A DNA stretch of 64,000 nt from JAENVU01 sp963801105 (GTDB lineage Bacteria; Actinomycetota; Acidimicrobiia; IMCC26256; JAENVU01). How positions within the stretch are numbered: the stretch's first letter is position 1; the number at the start of each line of letters is the position of its first letter. The translations under genes and the position numbers were made by a program. Where the stretch lies: positions 372,001-436,000 of the forward strand of contig CAWDDH010000003.1 of the NCBI GenBank assembly GCA_963801105.1, in the 5' to 3' direction. Below are positions 1 to 9,839 of the stretch, one piece after another. Under the pieces are notes generated by a model. It was not told the origin of the DNA. It did not search any database and saw only the letters and a program-made list of their open reading frames with translations.

Positions 1-1566
1 CAGTGGGGGATGCATGGTCGCGGCGAGCCAGCCGTCGTGATAGATCGAGCGCTGCCCGAGCATCGTGTAGAACTGCGTCGACTTGCCGGGCGCGCCCGCG
101 TCGGTGAGCGCTGATGCGAAGCTCTCGCCCTCGATCGGGCTCTGCAGGTACCCTTTGATCGACTCGGGCGGTTCGATCCCGATCAGGTCGTAGACCGTGG
201 GGACGACGTCCACCGCGTGCACGTACTGCTGGCGCGGGGTCGGATCGGGGGCGATCCTCGCCGGCCACGACACCAGGCACATGTCCGCGACCCCACCCTC
301 GGCACCGGCCCAGCGCTTCCAGTACGGGAAGGGCGTGTCGAGCGCCCAGGCCCAGCCAGTGTTGTAGTGGTTGTAGGACTTGGCCGAACCGAGCTCGTCG
401 ATGTGGTCGAGCGTCACCGCGGGATCGCTCGGCAGCCCGTTGAAGAACCGCCACTCGTTGAACTCGCCGTTGGGCCCGCCTTCACCGCTGGCGCCGTTGT
501 CGGAGATGACGACCACGATCGTGTTGTCGAGCTGGCCCGACTCCTCGAGGTAGTCGAGCACCCGCCCCACACGGTCGTCCCAGAACGAGATGTAGCCCGC
601 GAAGACCTCGGCCATCCGCGCGAAGAGGCGCTGCTCATCCGGGCTCAGCGAATCCCACGGTCGGACGGTGTCGAGCTGGGGCCAGGGCTGCCCGTCGGGA
701 CCGGTCCGCTCCGGTTCACCGTGCGGGTTGATCGGCGACAGCTGGGTTCCCTCGGGCAGGAGACCCATGGCGATCTGGCGTTCGAGGATCTCCGCTCGGA
801 TCGCCTCGTACCCACCGTCGAAGCGACCCTTGTACCGGTCGATCCACTCGACCGGTGCCTGGTGCGGCGCATGGCCCGCCTGCGGGGCGAGGTACATGAA
901 GAACGGCTTGTCCGGGTCGATCACCTTCGCGTCGCGGACGAACTCGATCGCCTTCTCCGCGAGGTCGTCGGCGACGTGGTAGCCGTCCTCGGGCCGTCCC
1001 GGGGGATCGATCTGGTGGTTGTCGTGGACCAGGTCCGGATACCAGTTGTTCGTCTCGCCGCCGAGCCAGCCGTAGAACCGCTCGAACCCGCGTCCGAGTG
1101 GCCACCGCCCCTTGTAGGCCGCGAGGTTGCACTCCTCCCCCGGCGTCAGGTGCCACTTCCCGACGCAGTAGGTGTTGTAGCCGTGCTCGGCGAGGACCTC
1201 GGAGATGAAGCCGTTCTCGAACGGGATTCGCGTGGAGATTCCCGGGAATCCCGACGCGAACTCCGCGATCGTCGCCATGCCGTTCGACGTTGCGTTCCGT
1301 CCGGTCAGCAGTGACGCCCGTGTCGGCGAGCAGAGCGCGGTGGTGTGGAAGTTCGCGAGCTTCACGCCGCGGTCGGCGAGCCGCTGCATGTTCGGACACT
1401 CGACCGGTCCGCCGAAGCAGTCCATCGTCCCGTAGCCGAGGTCGTCCCACGCGATGAACAGCACGTTCGGTGCGCCGTCGGATGCCCTCGGCGCCAGGAA
1501 CGGCTCCCAGTCCGGCTCCGAGTCCCGGACGTCCAGCGCGATCTTGCCCCGGTACGGCTTCGTCAT
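1..1566 (-). CDS. Arylsulfatase (C-terminus cut by window edge)
   Basis: Type I sulfatase that would hydrolyse sulfate esters. The first 522 codons are present; the C-terminus lies beyond position 1. The metal-binding start of the alkaline-phosphatase fold (PNVLFIAWDDLGYG, residues 34-47) and the sulfatase signature CSPTR at 79-83, followed by LLTGR, are clear; Cys79 would be converted to formylglycine. A VGKWHL motif and an ISDNGAS motif follow in the usual order. The ATG at 1566 is preceded by GAGGGAG at 5-6 bases; an in-frame ATG 15 bases upstream is possible. A TAGATT hexamer lies at 1596-1601. A second sulfatase with the same domain order closes the window at 61547. No signal peptide is visible, so a cytoplasmic location is likely. 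No formylglycine-generating enzyme is in the window. Confidence 0.93.
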   Translation of the reverse strand, partial: MTKPYRGKIALDVRDSEPDWEPFLAPRASDGAPNVLFIAWDDLGYGTMDCFGGPVECPNMQRLADRGVKLANFHTTALCSPTRASLLTGRNATSNGMATIAEFASGFPGISTRIPFENGFISEVLAEHGYNTYCVGKWHLTPGEECNLAAYKGRWPLGRGFERFYGWLGGETNNWYPDLVHDNHQIDPPGRPEDGYHVADDLAEKAIEFVRDAKVIDPDKPFFMYLAPQAGHAPHQAPVEWIDRYKGRFDGGYEAIRAEILERQIAMGLLPEGTQLSPINPHGEPERTGPDGQPWPQLDTVRPWDSLSPDEQRLFARMAEVFAGYISFWDDRVGRVLDYLEESGQLDNTIVVVISDNGASGEGGPNGEFNEWRFFNGLPSDPAVTLDHIDELGSAKSYNHYNTGWAWALDTPFPYWKRWAGAEGGVADMCLVSWPARIAPDPTPRQQYVHAVDVVPTVYDLIGIEPPESIKGYLQSPIEGESFASALTDAGAPGKSTQFYTMLGQRSIYHDGWLAATMHPPL

Positions 1567-1659
1567 TCGTTGCTCCCTCATCGTCCGTCGTCGGGAATCT
1601 ACGCGCGCGCTCGCCGTCCGTCGACCGTGCTCCGGAGGGTTGCAGAGCTCGACCGGACC

Positions 1660-2226
1660 CTAGGGAGTCCAGTTCCAGCGGACCAGGGCCCGGGAGTCGT
1701 GCTCGTGACCGATCACACTGACCGAGCCGGCGTCGAGGGTCAGTACCCGTGCCGCGCCCGGCGAGAGCCCGAGGGCACACGCGGTCAGGACCCGCAGCAC
1801 GTGGGCATGGGCGAAGAGCACGACCCGGCCGTCGAAGCCCTCGACTCGTTGGAGCACCCGCTGCGTGCGCACGGCCACGTCGGCGATCGACTCGCCATCG
1901 ACGATCGGATGGGTCCACACGGTCCAACCCGGGATCTCCTCCTGGATCTCCACGGTGGTCCGGCCCTCGTAGATCCCGTAGTCCCATTCCCGGAGGTCGT
2001 CGAGCACCTCGGCACCGGCGAAGCCCGCGAGCCGCGCGGTCTCGCGCGCCCGCACGAGCGGGCTGGTGAAGGCCGCGACGAACGGCTGCGCGTCGAGGGG
2101 CCGGAACAGCGCCGCCGCCTGCGCCTGCCCGTGCGGCGTGAGGGCGAGGTCCGTGCGTCCGGTGTGGCGACGGTCCCGCGACCACTCCGTCTCGCCGTGC
2201 CGGACGACCCAGAGGTCGGACGTCAC
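1660..2226 (-). CDS. Histidine phosphatase family protein
   Basis: A 188-residue phosphoglycerate-mutase-like phosphatase. The catalytic RHGE motif is at residues 9-12 (VVRHGETEW), SPLVRARET supplies the second phosphate-binding arginine, and FAHAHVLR near residue 148 carries the second catalytic histidine (usually GH). The GTG start overlaps the stop codon of rpiA (GTGA), so the gene is translationally coupled to the pentose phosphate operon and probably dephosphorylates a sugar phosphate or related small molecule. The substrate cannot be read from sequence. A second, diverged family member lies at 52466. Confidence 0.88.
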   Translation of the reverse strand: MTSDLWVVRHGETEWSRDRRHTGRTDLALTPHGQAQAAALFRPLDAQPFVAAFTSPLVRARETARLAGFAGAEVLDDLREWDYGIYEGRTTVEIQEEIPGWTVWTHPIVDGESIADVAVRTQRVLQRVEGFDGRVVLFAHAHVLRVLTACALGLSPGAARVLTLDAGSVSVIGHEHDSRALVRWNWTP

Positions 2227-2915
2227 GCGGCTCGCTCGCGGTGCTCGACCCCGGCGGCACCGGCGACGAGGAGATCGGTGGCGAGCCCGAGGAACAGGCC
2301 GTGCTCGACGATCCCGGCCCGGCCACTGAGCCGCGCGGCGAGGCGTGGCAGGTCGGCGATCGGTCCGAACGCGCAGTCGAGGATCCAGTTCCCCTCGTCG
2401 GTGACGAACTCGGCGCCCTCGGGATCCCGCCGGATCGACACCGACGCGCCGAGGTCGTCGAGGTAGTCGGCCTCGGGCCGCCAGCCGAACTGCGCGACCT
2501 CGACCGGGAGCGCGAAGTGGGTGCCGAGCGCGGCCGAGAGCTTGGTGTCGTCGGCGACGATCACCTCGCGCACGCTCGCCTGCGCCACCATCTTCTCGTG
2601 CCACAAGGCACCGCCCCCGCCCTTCACCAGGTCGAGGTTGGGATCCACCTCGTCGGCACCGTCGATGGTCAGGTCCACCACCGGCTGCGCTCCGAGATCG
2701 GTCAGCGGGATCCCGGCCGCGATCGCCTCGACCTCACTCGCACGTGAGGTCGGGATCCCGACGACGTCGCGCAGCGTGCCGTCGCCGAGGCGCGCGCCGA
2801 TCGCCCGGATCGCATGCACCGCGGTGCTGCCCGTGCCGAGGCCAACGACCATCCCCGGCTCGACCCAGGACGCGGCGAACTCGCCGGCGGCCTGCTTGTG
2901 TTCGTCCTGACTCAT
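2223..2915 (-). CDS. rpiA: Ribose-5-phosphate isomerase A
   Basis: Interconverts ribose 5-phosphate and ribulose 5-phosphate in the non-oxidative pentose phosphate pathway. The 230-residue length is normal. Family motifs present: GLGTGST near residue 25, TIDGADEVDP with the catalytic Asp, and KGGGGALWHEK. The ATG overlaps the TGA of zwf (ATGA), and the stop overlaps the phosphatase start, so pgi-gnd-zwf-rpiA-phosphatase reads as one minus-strand operon. Confidence 0.96.
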   Translation of the reverse strand: MSQDEHKQAAGEFAASWVEPGMVVGLGTGSTAVHAIRAIGARLGDGTLRDVVGIPTSRASEVEAIAAGIPLTDLGAQPVVDLTIDGADEVDPNLDLVKGGGGALWHEKMVAQASVREVIVADDTKLSAALGTHFALPVEVAQFGWRPEADYLDDLGASVSIRRDPEGAEFVTDEGNWILDCAFGPIADLPRLAARLSGRAGIVEHGLFLGLATDLLVAGAAGVEHRERAA

Positions 2916-4336
2916 TGCGCTCCTTCGATCACCGGATCGTGCCAACCGCCGTCGTGCCTGATGAGTCGGTCGGCCTCGGACGGCCCCCATGTCTTCGGCC
3001 CGTACGGCAACGCCGACTCGTGGTGGGTGAGCACCTTGTCGACCACCCGCCAGGCCTGCTCCACGCCGTCCTGGCGCGCGAACAGGAGGTCCTCCCCCCG
3101 GATCGCGTCGCCGAGCAGGCGCTCGTACGGGCTCATCTCGTCCGGGAAGTCGTTGCTGAGGTACAGCTCGCGAGACTCCCCGACCATGTCCTCGCCGGGG
3201 AGCTTCGCCCGGGCCCCGATCGCGATCGCGATCTCGGGCGCGAATCGGAACCGCAGGTAGTTGCCGTCGCCATCGGCCACGGCCGAGTCGGGGAACACGG
3301 CCTGGGGCGGCGCCTTGAGCTCGACCCGCACCTCGGTGCACTTCACCGGCAGCTCCTTGCCGGCGCGGATGTACCAGGGCACGCCCGCCCACCGCCACGA
3401 GTCGATGTGCAGGCGGCAGGCCGCGTAGGTCTCGACGTCGGAGGTCGAGGCGACCCCGGGCTCGTCGCGGTACCCACGGAACTGACCGCGCACGAGGTCA
3501 CGGGACGTCATCGTCCCGACCGCCGTGAAGACCCGCTCCTTGGCGTCGCGCAGCGCAGAGTCGCCGATCCCGGTCGGTGGTTCCATCGCGAGCAGGGAGA
3601 CGATCTGGAACAGGTGGTTCTGGACGACGTCGCGCAGCGCACCGACCTCCTCGTAGAACCCACCCCGGCCCGCCACTCCGAAGTCCTCGGCCATGGTGAT
3701 CTGCACGCTCGCGACGTAGTTGCGGTTCCAGACCGGCTCGAGGAACGAGTTGGCGAACCGGAAGTAGAGGAGGTTCTGCACCTCCTCCTTCCCGAGGAAA
3801 TGGTCGATGCGGAACACCCGGTCCTCCGGGAACACCGTGTGCACGATGCGATTGAGCTCCCGGGCCGACTCGAGGTCCCGCCCGAAGGGCTTCTCGACGA
3901 TGACCCGGCCGTCCTCGGCCGCGCCGGACGACGCGAGCGATTCGATGACCGGCCCGAACATGCTCGGCGGGATCGCGAGGTAGTGCGCGGGAGCTGTGGC
4001 CCCCACCGCGTCGAGCTCCTTCTTGAGCTGGGTGAACGTGCTGGGGTCGCTGTACTCACCGTGCACGTAGCGCATCGAGCCGAGGAGGTGGTCGAGGGCC
4101 TTCGCGTCCGTGACGCCTCCGTGCTCCTCGACGCTGGCTCTGATGCGGTCGTCGAACGCCTCGAGCTTCAGCGCGTCACGCGCGATCCCGATCACCGGTA
4201 CGTCGAGGCGGCCGTGACGCGCCATCGCGTACAGCGCCGGGATCGTCTTCTTGTAGCCGAGGTCGCCGGTGGCACCGAACCAGCACAACGCGTCGGCCTG
4301 CCCGACCCCTCGTGCACTCCTAGGACTTCTCGTCAT
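2912..4336 (-). CDS. zwf: Glucose-6-phosphate 1-dehydrogenase
   Basis: First enzyme of the oxidative pentose phosphate pathway; oxidises glucose 6-phosphate to 6-phosphogluconolactone with NAD(P)+. The nucleotide-binding motif GATGDLGYKK is at residues 21-30, EKPFGRD at 148-154, and the active-site RIDHFLGK at 176-183. At 474 residues it is near the usual size. The ATG at 4336 lies inside the last codons of gnd (17-base overlap) and gives a natural N-terminus; a TTG at the ALCWF position is a weaker alternative. No 6-phosphogluconolactonase gene is adjacent. Confidence 0.96.
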   Translation of the reverse strand: MTRSPRSARGVGQADALCWFGATGDLGYKKTIPALYAMARHGRLDVPVIGIARDALKLEAFDDRIRASVEEHGGVTDAKALDHLLGSMRYVHGEYSDPSTFTQLKKELDAVGATAPAHYLAIPPSMFGPVIESLASSGAAEDGRVIVEKPFGRDLESARELNRIVHTVFPEDRVFRIDHFLGKEEVQNLLYFRFANSFLEPVWNRNYVASVQITMAEDFGVAGRGGFYEEVGALRDVVQNHLFQIVSLLAMEPPTGIGDSALRDAKERVFTAVGTMTSRDLVRGQFRGYRDEPGVASTSDVETYAACRLHIDSWRWAGVPWYIRAGKELPVKCTEVRVELKAPPQAVFPDSAVADGDGNYLRFRFAPEIAIAIGARAKLPGEDMVGESRELYLSNDFPDEMSPYERLLGDAIRGEDLLFARQDGVEQAWRVVDKVLTHHESALPYGPKTWGPSEADRLIRHDGGWHDPVIEGAQ

Positions 4337-5330
4337 GACCGCCGAACTCCTTGCGCATGGCCGACAGGATGCGGTTCGCGAACTCCGACTCCTCGCGCGA
4401 TTCGAAGCGGTCGAACAACGCCGCGGAGAGCACGTGGATCGGGACGCCTTCGTCGATCGCGGCCAGGGCCGTCCACCGACCCTCGCCCGAGTCCGAGACG
4501 CGCCCGGCGAATCCCTCGAGCGTGGGCGATGCGGCCATGGCCGCGGCGGTGAGGTCGAGCAGCCACGACGCGATGACGCTGCCGCGTCGCCACACCTCCG
4601 CGACCGCGGGGATGTCGATCTCGTACTGGTAGTACTGCGGATCGCGCAGCGGAGCGGTCTCCGCATCGCGGTCACGGCTGCGCTTCCCGACGTCGGCGTG
4701 ATGCAGGACGTTCAGGCCCTCGGCGTACGCGGCCATGATCCCGTACTCGATCCCGTTGTGGACCATCTTGACGAAGTGCCCCGCGCCCACCGGACCGCAG
4801 TGCAGGTAGCCCATCTCGTCCGGCGTCGGGTCGCCGGTCCGCCCCTCCGTGCGCGGCGCCTCGTCGATGCCCGGCGCGATCGTGCGGAAGATCGGATCCA
4901 GGTGGGAGACGACGTCGTCCTCGCCGCCGATCATCAGGCAGAACCCACGCTCGAGCCCGAACACACCGCCACTCGTTCCGACGTCGACGTAGTGCACACC
5001 CTTCGGCGCGAGGGCAGCGGCGCGGTCCACGTCGTCGCGGTAGTAGGTGTTCCCGCCGTCGATCACGACATCACCGGGCTCCATACGGTTCCCGAGCTCT
5101 TCGACGGTCGAACCGGCGAACGCCGCCGGGACCATCACCCATGCCGCTCGCGGGACGGTGAGCTTCTGCACGAACTCGTCGAGGCTCGACGCGCCCACGG
5201 CGCCTTCGGCCACGAGGGCGTCCACCGCGGGCGCATGAACGTCGAACACCACGCACTCGTGGCCGGCGCGCATGAGGCGCCGGACGAGGTTGGCGCCCAT
5301 CCTGCCGAGCCCGACCATTCCGAGCTGCAT
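4320..5330 (-). CDS. gnd: 6-phosphogluconate dehydrogenase, short (GndA/YqeC) type
   Basis: Oxidative decarboxylation of 6-phosphogluconate to ribulose 5-phosphate. The Rossmann motif GLGRMG is at residues 7-12. DVGTSGG, then GAGHFVKMVHNGIEYG, with Lys188 and Asn192 as the expected catalytic and substrate-binding residues. At 336 residues it is the short form common in actinobacteria, about 130 residues shorter than the E. coli-type enzyme. A GGAG Shine-Dalgarno lies about 6 bases before the ATG, and only 10 bases separate it from the pgi stop. Confidence 0.95.
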   Translation of the reverse strand: MQLGMVGLGRMGANLVRRLMRAGHECVVFDVHAPAVDALVAEGAVGASSLDEFVQKLTVPRAAWVMVPAAFAGSTVEELGNRMEPGDVVIDGGNTYYRDDVDRAAALAPKGVHYVDVGTSGGVFGLERGFCLMIGGEDDVVSHLDPIFRTIAPGIDEAPRTEGRTGDPTPDEMGYLHCGPVGAGHFVKMVHNGIEYGIMAAYAEGLNVLHHADVGKRSRDRDAETAPLRDPQYYQYEIDIPAVAEVWRRGSVIASWLLDLTAAAMAASPTLEGFAGRVSDSGEGRWTALAAIDEGVPIHVLSAALFDRFESREESEFANRILSAMRKEFGGHDEKS

Positions 5331-5340
5331 GTCGTCTCCT

Positions 5341-6959
<1,619 letters not shown>

Positions 6960-6966
6960 GCGTCGG

Positions 6967-6972
6967 ATTGTA
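6967..6972 (-). promoter_or_regulatory. -10 box of pgi (leaderless start)
   Basis: TACAAT on the minus strand, 7 bases before the GTG at 6959. It predicts transcription starting at or next to the start codon of the sugar-phosphate operon. Confidence 0.5.
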
Positions 6973-7000
6973 CGGCGGTCGTCGGTGGCAGAGCTTTGAC

Positions 7001-7759
7001 TCACCCGAGATCGACGAGACGCGAAAGGCCCAACGAGTCCAGCAGGTTGGTCAGCTGCGCGCTGAGCCAGGTCATCTTGTTCAACGCGAGCAGCAGTCCG
7101 AACACGAAGAGGATCGTCGCCGAGACGAAGGTGATGACGCGCAGATGCCGACGGAGAAACGCGAGTGCGCCGGCGGACGCCCCGAACGCCACCCCGATGG
7201 CGAGGAATGCGGCACCCATCCCGACCGAGTACGAGACCAGCAGCGCGACGGCTCGGGCAGAGGTCTGGGTCGCGGCGACGCCGAAGACCGCGGCCAGGAC
7301 CGGGCCGAGACACGGCGACCAACCGAAGCCGAACGCGGCACCCACGATCGGCGCGGTCGCCCACCCGAACCTCCGCGTGACGAGGAAGCGCTTCTCCGGA
7401 TACAGGCGCGGCGCGCGCAGCACCTGGGATCCGATCAGGTAGAGCGCCATCACCATCACGAGCACACCCGAGACACGCGTCAGCGTCTCCTGGTTGTCGA
7501 AGGCGGCCTGCCCGATTCCGCTCGCCGCGAGCCCCAGGATCGTGAAGACCGAGCCGAACCCGAGCGTGAACAGCCCGGTCGCCACCGCGATCCGTCCCAA
7601 GTCGGCCCGGCGGCCGGCTTCGAGGTCCGCGACGGAGAGCCCACTCACCATGCTGAGGTAGCCGGGCACCATCGGGAGCACGCACGGCGACAGGATCGAC
7701 ACGAGCCCGCCGCCGAACGCCACGATGACCCCGACGTTCTGGGAGCTGACCGCGAACAC
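7001..7759 (-). CDS. CcdA-like thiol:disulfide/cytochrome c biogenesis membrane protein
   Basis: Six-helix membrane protein of the DsbD/CcdA family that carries reducing equivalents from cytoplasmic thioredoxin across the membrane. Two pseudo-repeated motifs each carry the redox cysteine: SPCVLPMVPGY near residue 20 and SPCLGPVLAAV near residue 135. At 252 residues it is of CcdA length. The GTG at 7759 lies 10 bases past the methyltransferase stop and 7 bases after a TAGCCT hexamer. No ResB/ResC or CcsX gene adjoins it, so its partner is unknown. Confidence 0.88.
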   Translation of the reverse strand: MFAVSSQNVGVIVAFGGGLVSILSPCVLPMVPGYLSMVSGLSVADLEAGRRADLGRIAVATGLFTLGFGSVFTILGLAASGIGQAAFDNQETLTRVSGVLVMVMALYLIGSQVLRAPRLYPEKRFLVTRRFGWATAPIVGAAFGFGWSPCLGPVLAAVFGVAATQTSARAVALLVSYSVGMGAAFLAIGVAFGASAGALAFLRRHLRVITFVSATILFVFGLLLALNKMTWLSAQLTNLLDSLGLSRLVDLG

Positions 7760-7766
7760 CGTGCCG

Positions 7767-7772
7767 AGGCTA
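7767..7772 (-). promoter_or_regulatory. -10 box of ccdA-like gene
   Basis: TAGCCT on the minus strand, 7 bases before the GTG; it overlaps the TAG stop of the methyltransferase gene. Confidence 0.4.
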
Positions 7773-8740
7773 GGAGACCTCGTCCGCCGGGGTCCGGTCG
7801 TGCAGCAGGCCGTGCGCGGCGACGTCGTCGCGCGCCGCGGCGATGCGCCGCTCGGCCAGGTCCGCATACTCGGGGTCGGTCTCGAACCCCAGGTAGTGGC
7901 GTCCGTTCTGCAGAGCCGCGATCGCCGTGGTGCCCGAACCCATGAAGGGGTCGAGCACGAGGTCGTCGACGTAGGTGAACAATCGGATGCACCGGCCGGG
8001 CAGCTCGATCGGGAACGGTGCCGGGTGCCCGACCCGCTTGGCGCTCTCGGGCGGGATCTGCCACACGTCGAGCGTCGCCTCCATGAACTCGGCCTTGGAG
8101 ATCGTGTTCTCCGCCGGCAGCCCGCGCTTGGCCCGCACCGGACGGCCGACGGCCCGGTCGAAGCGACCCTTGCTCGCGATCACGATCCGCTCGCTCAGGT
8201 CCCGCAGCACCGGGTTGGCGGCGCTCTGGAACGAGCCCCATGCCGTCGAGCCGGTCGCGCCCTTGCCCTTGACCCACACGACCTCTCCACGCAGCAGCAG
8301 GCCAAGGTCGTCCTGGAGGATCGCGGTGACGTCGGCCGCGAGCGACCGGTAGGGCTTGCGCCCGAGGTTGGCGACGTTCACCGCGATGCGCCCGCCCGGC
8401 TCGAGCACGCGCGCGCACTCCGCGAAGACGTCGCGCAGCATCTCGAGGTAGGCCACATAGTCGGCCGGCACGTGGCCCTGCCCCATCTCCTCCTCGTACG
8501 CCTTCCCGGCGAAGTACGGCGGCGACGTGACGACGAGGGCGACGCACGCGTCGGGGACGGCCTCCATGCGGCGCGCGTCGCCGACCACGATCCGGTCGAC
8601 CGCCGTCGCGCGCGGACCACAACCTCGTCGTCAGAGATCGTGGGCGCCGTGAACCGCTCGTAGAACGCCGTCGCATCGTGGCTCTCGCGGCGGCCCGCGC
8701 CGAAGTTGGAGGTGGACGTCGGGCGACGCCGCGGTGGCAT
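7770..8740 (-). CDS. Site-specific DNA methyltransferase, frameshifted near 8605
   Basis: Amino-methyltransferase acting on adenine-N6 or cytosine-N4. The catalytic motif IV is TSPPYF. The AdoMet-binding motif DPFMGSGTT comes near the C-terminus, so the motif order is the beta-class order (catalytic first, AdoMet last). The N-terminal roughly 45 residues (MPPRRRPTSTSN... to ISDDEVVVRA) lie in another frame and meet the rest, DRIVVGDARRME, around 8600-8610 after a one-base shift in a CG run. The ATG at 8740 gives about 323 residues. No restriction endonuclease is adjacent, so it is probably an orphan methyltransferase. Confidence 0.85.
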
Positions 8741-8744
8741 CCGC

Positions 8745-9599
8745 CTACGGTACCGGGCGGCGCCGCGACCGGCGGAGCAACAGCGCAGCGCCGGCCAGGA
8801 CCGCGAGCACCCCGGCGAAGAGCACCAGGGAGCCAGCACTCCCGCCTCCGTCGCTCCCCGAGCCGCCGAGCGCACCGGCCGCGACCCGCGCGTCGGGCCG
8901 CTGCGTGCGCGCGGCCTGCACCTCGGTCGCCGTACCCGAACCGTCCGGACGGGTCGTGGTCGTCGTGGTCGTGCTCGCAGCCGCGCGCGCCGCGGCGATC
9001 ATCAACAGCTCCTGCGCGGTCGGCGGCCGCGTCGCGCCCGGGTTGACCGCGTTCGGTCCCGACGCGGCCGGAGTCGTTCCGCCACCCCCTGCCGCCACCG
9101 GGGGCACCGTCGGTGGCGGCGGAGGCGTCGTGGGCGGCACCGGCGGGAGAGCGGACCATGCGGGCGCGTCACCCGTGGAGAACTTCCATCCCTCGACATC
9201 GCCGTCGTGCACCTGGGTCGCTCCCGCGCCGGTGCGCGAGTACGTGAAGCTCGCCGTGCCCGCGGGCGCCCGGAAGTACGCCCAGTACCGGTTGTCGCCG
9301 TCGGCACCGCCGAGGCACGAGGGGCTGGCATCGCGCCCGACGCCGAAGAGCCGACACACGGCACCGCCCTGACCGGCGAACGAGTACACGACGGGGTCCG
9401 CGCCCGCGAGTTGGAGGGCCTGGATCCCACTGATCGAGGACTGGTCGAACGTGATCACGCGGCGGTAGGTCGTGGAGCCGGTATCGACGATGACCAGCGC
9501 CCGGTGGGCACCGGCCGCCCCGGCGCCCGGCATCAGGATCGCACCGAACGTGGCGCACGCGACGGTCGTGGCGAGCAGCAACGCTCTGCATCGAGCCAT
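8745..9599 (-). CDS. Secreted transcobalamin-like (DUF4430-type) protein, membrane-anchored
   Basis: A 284-residue exported protein. It has a signal peptide (residues 1-30, ending PGAGAAGA) and a globular domain of about 110 residues with the GDNRYWAYFRA, FTYSRTGAGA and VEGWKFSTG pattern of transcobalamin-like/DUF4430 domains. A long Pro/Thr/Ala-rich linker and a C-terminal transmembrane helix with an RRSRRRP tail follow. It is preceded by a cobalamin riboswitch and by GGAGGG 5 bases before the ATG, and lies back to back with an ECF transporter operon. By context it is an extracytoplasmic cobalamin (or corrinoid) capture protein. Function inferred from the riboswitch and neighbours; the domain assignment is by eye. 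Confidence 0.75.
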   Translation of the reverse strand: MARCRALLLATTVACATFGAILMPGAGAAGAHRALVIVDTGSTTYRRVITFDQSSISGIQALQLAGADPVVYSFAGQGGAVCRLFGVGRDASPSCLGGADGDNRYWAYFRAPAGTASFTYSRTGAGATQVHDGDVEGWKFSTGDAPAWSALPPVPPTTPPPPPTVPPVAAGGGGTTPAASGPNAVNPGATRPPTAQELLMIAAARAAASTTTTTTTRPDGSGTATEVQAARTQRPDARVAAGALGGSGSDGGGSAGSLVLFAGVLAVLAGAALLLRRSRRRPVP

Positions 9600-9654
9600 G
9601 GAACCCTCCGCCGGCCCCGTTCCACGAGGGCCGCAAGTCTTGGCACGGGCACGT

Positions 9655-9800
9655 CGACGGAACGACGGAACGTGGCGGTGGTCCTGGCTCACGGGCCCGA
9701 GGGCTCGCTCACAGTTGCGGGTCAGCGCCGGTCTCGCACCGGCTTCCTCCACCTGCCGTCCGGGTGCGACCCCGGCCGGCGGGCCGCTCCCACCATCCGG
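9655..9800 (-). promoter_or_regulatory. Cobalamin (B12) riboswitch
   Basis: Read on the minus strand, the core shows the class hallmarks in order: GGAAGCCGGTGCGAGACC, GCGCTG, CCCGCAACTGT (plus strand 9711-9721), a variable stem, then a B12 box GAGCCAGGACCACCGCC (about 9674-9690). Downstream, CCCTC (near 9630) can pair with the GAGGG Shine-Dalgarno of the 9599 gene, and GGAAC can pair with GTTCC just before the ATG. B12-dependent closing of the ribosome site is therefore likely. Ends are approximate. Confidence 0.88.
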
Positions 9801-9839
9801 GGTTGGGCGCGACCACGTTCGAGCGGGCACCCTAGGGGA

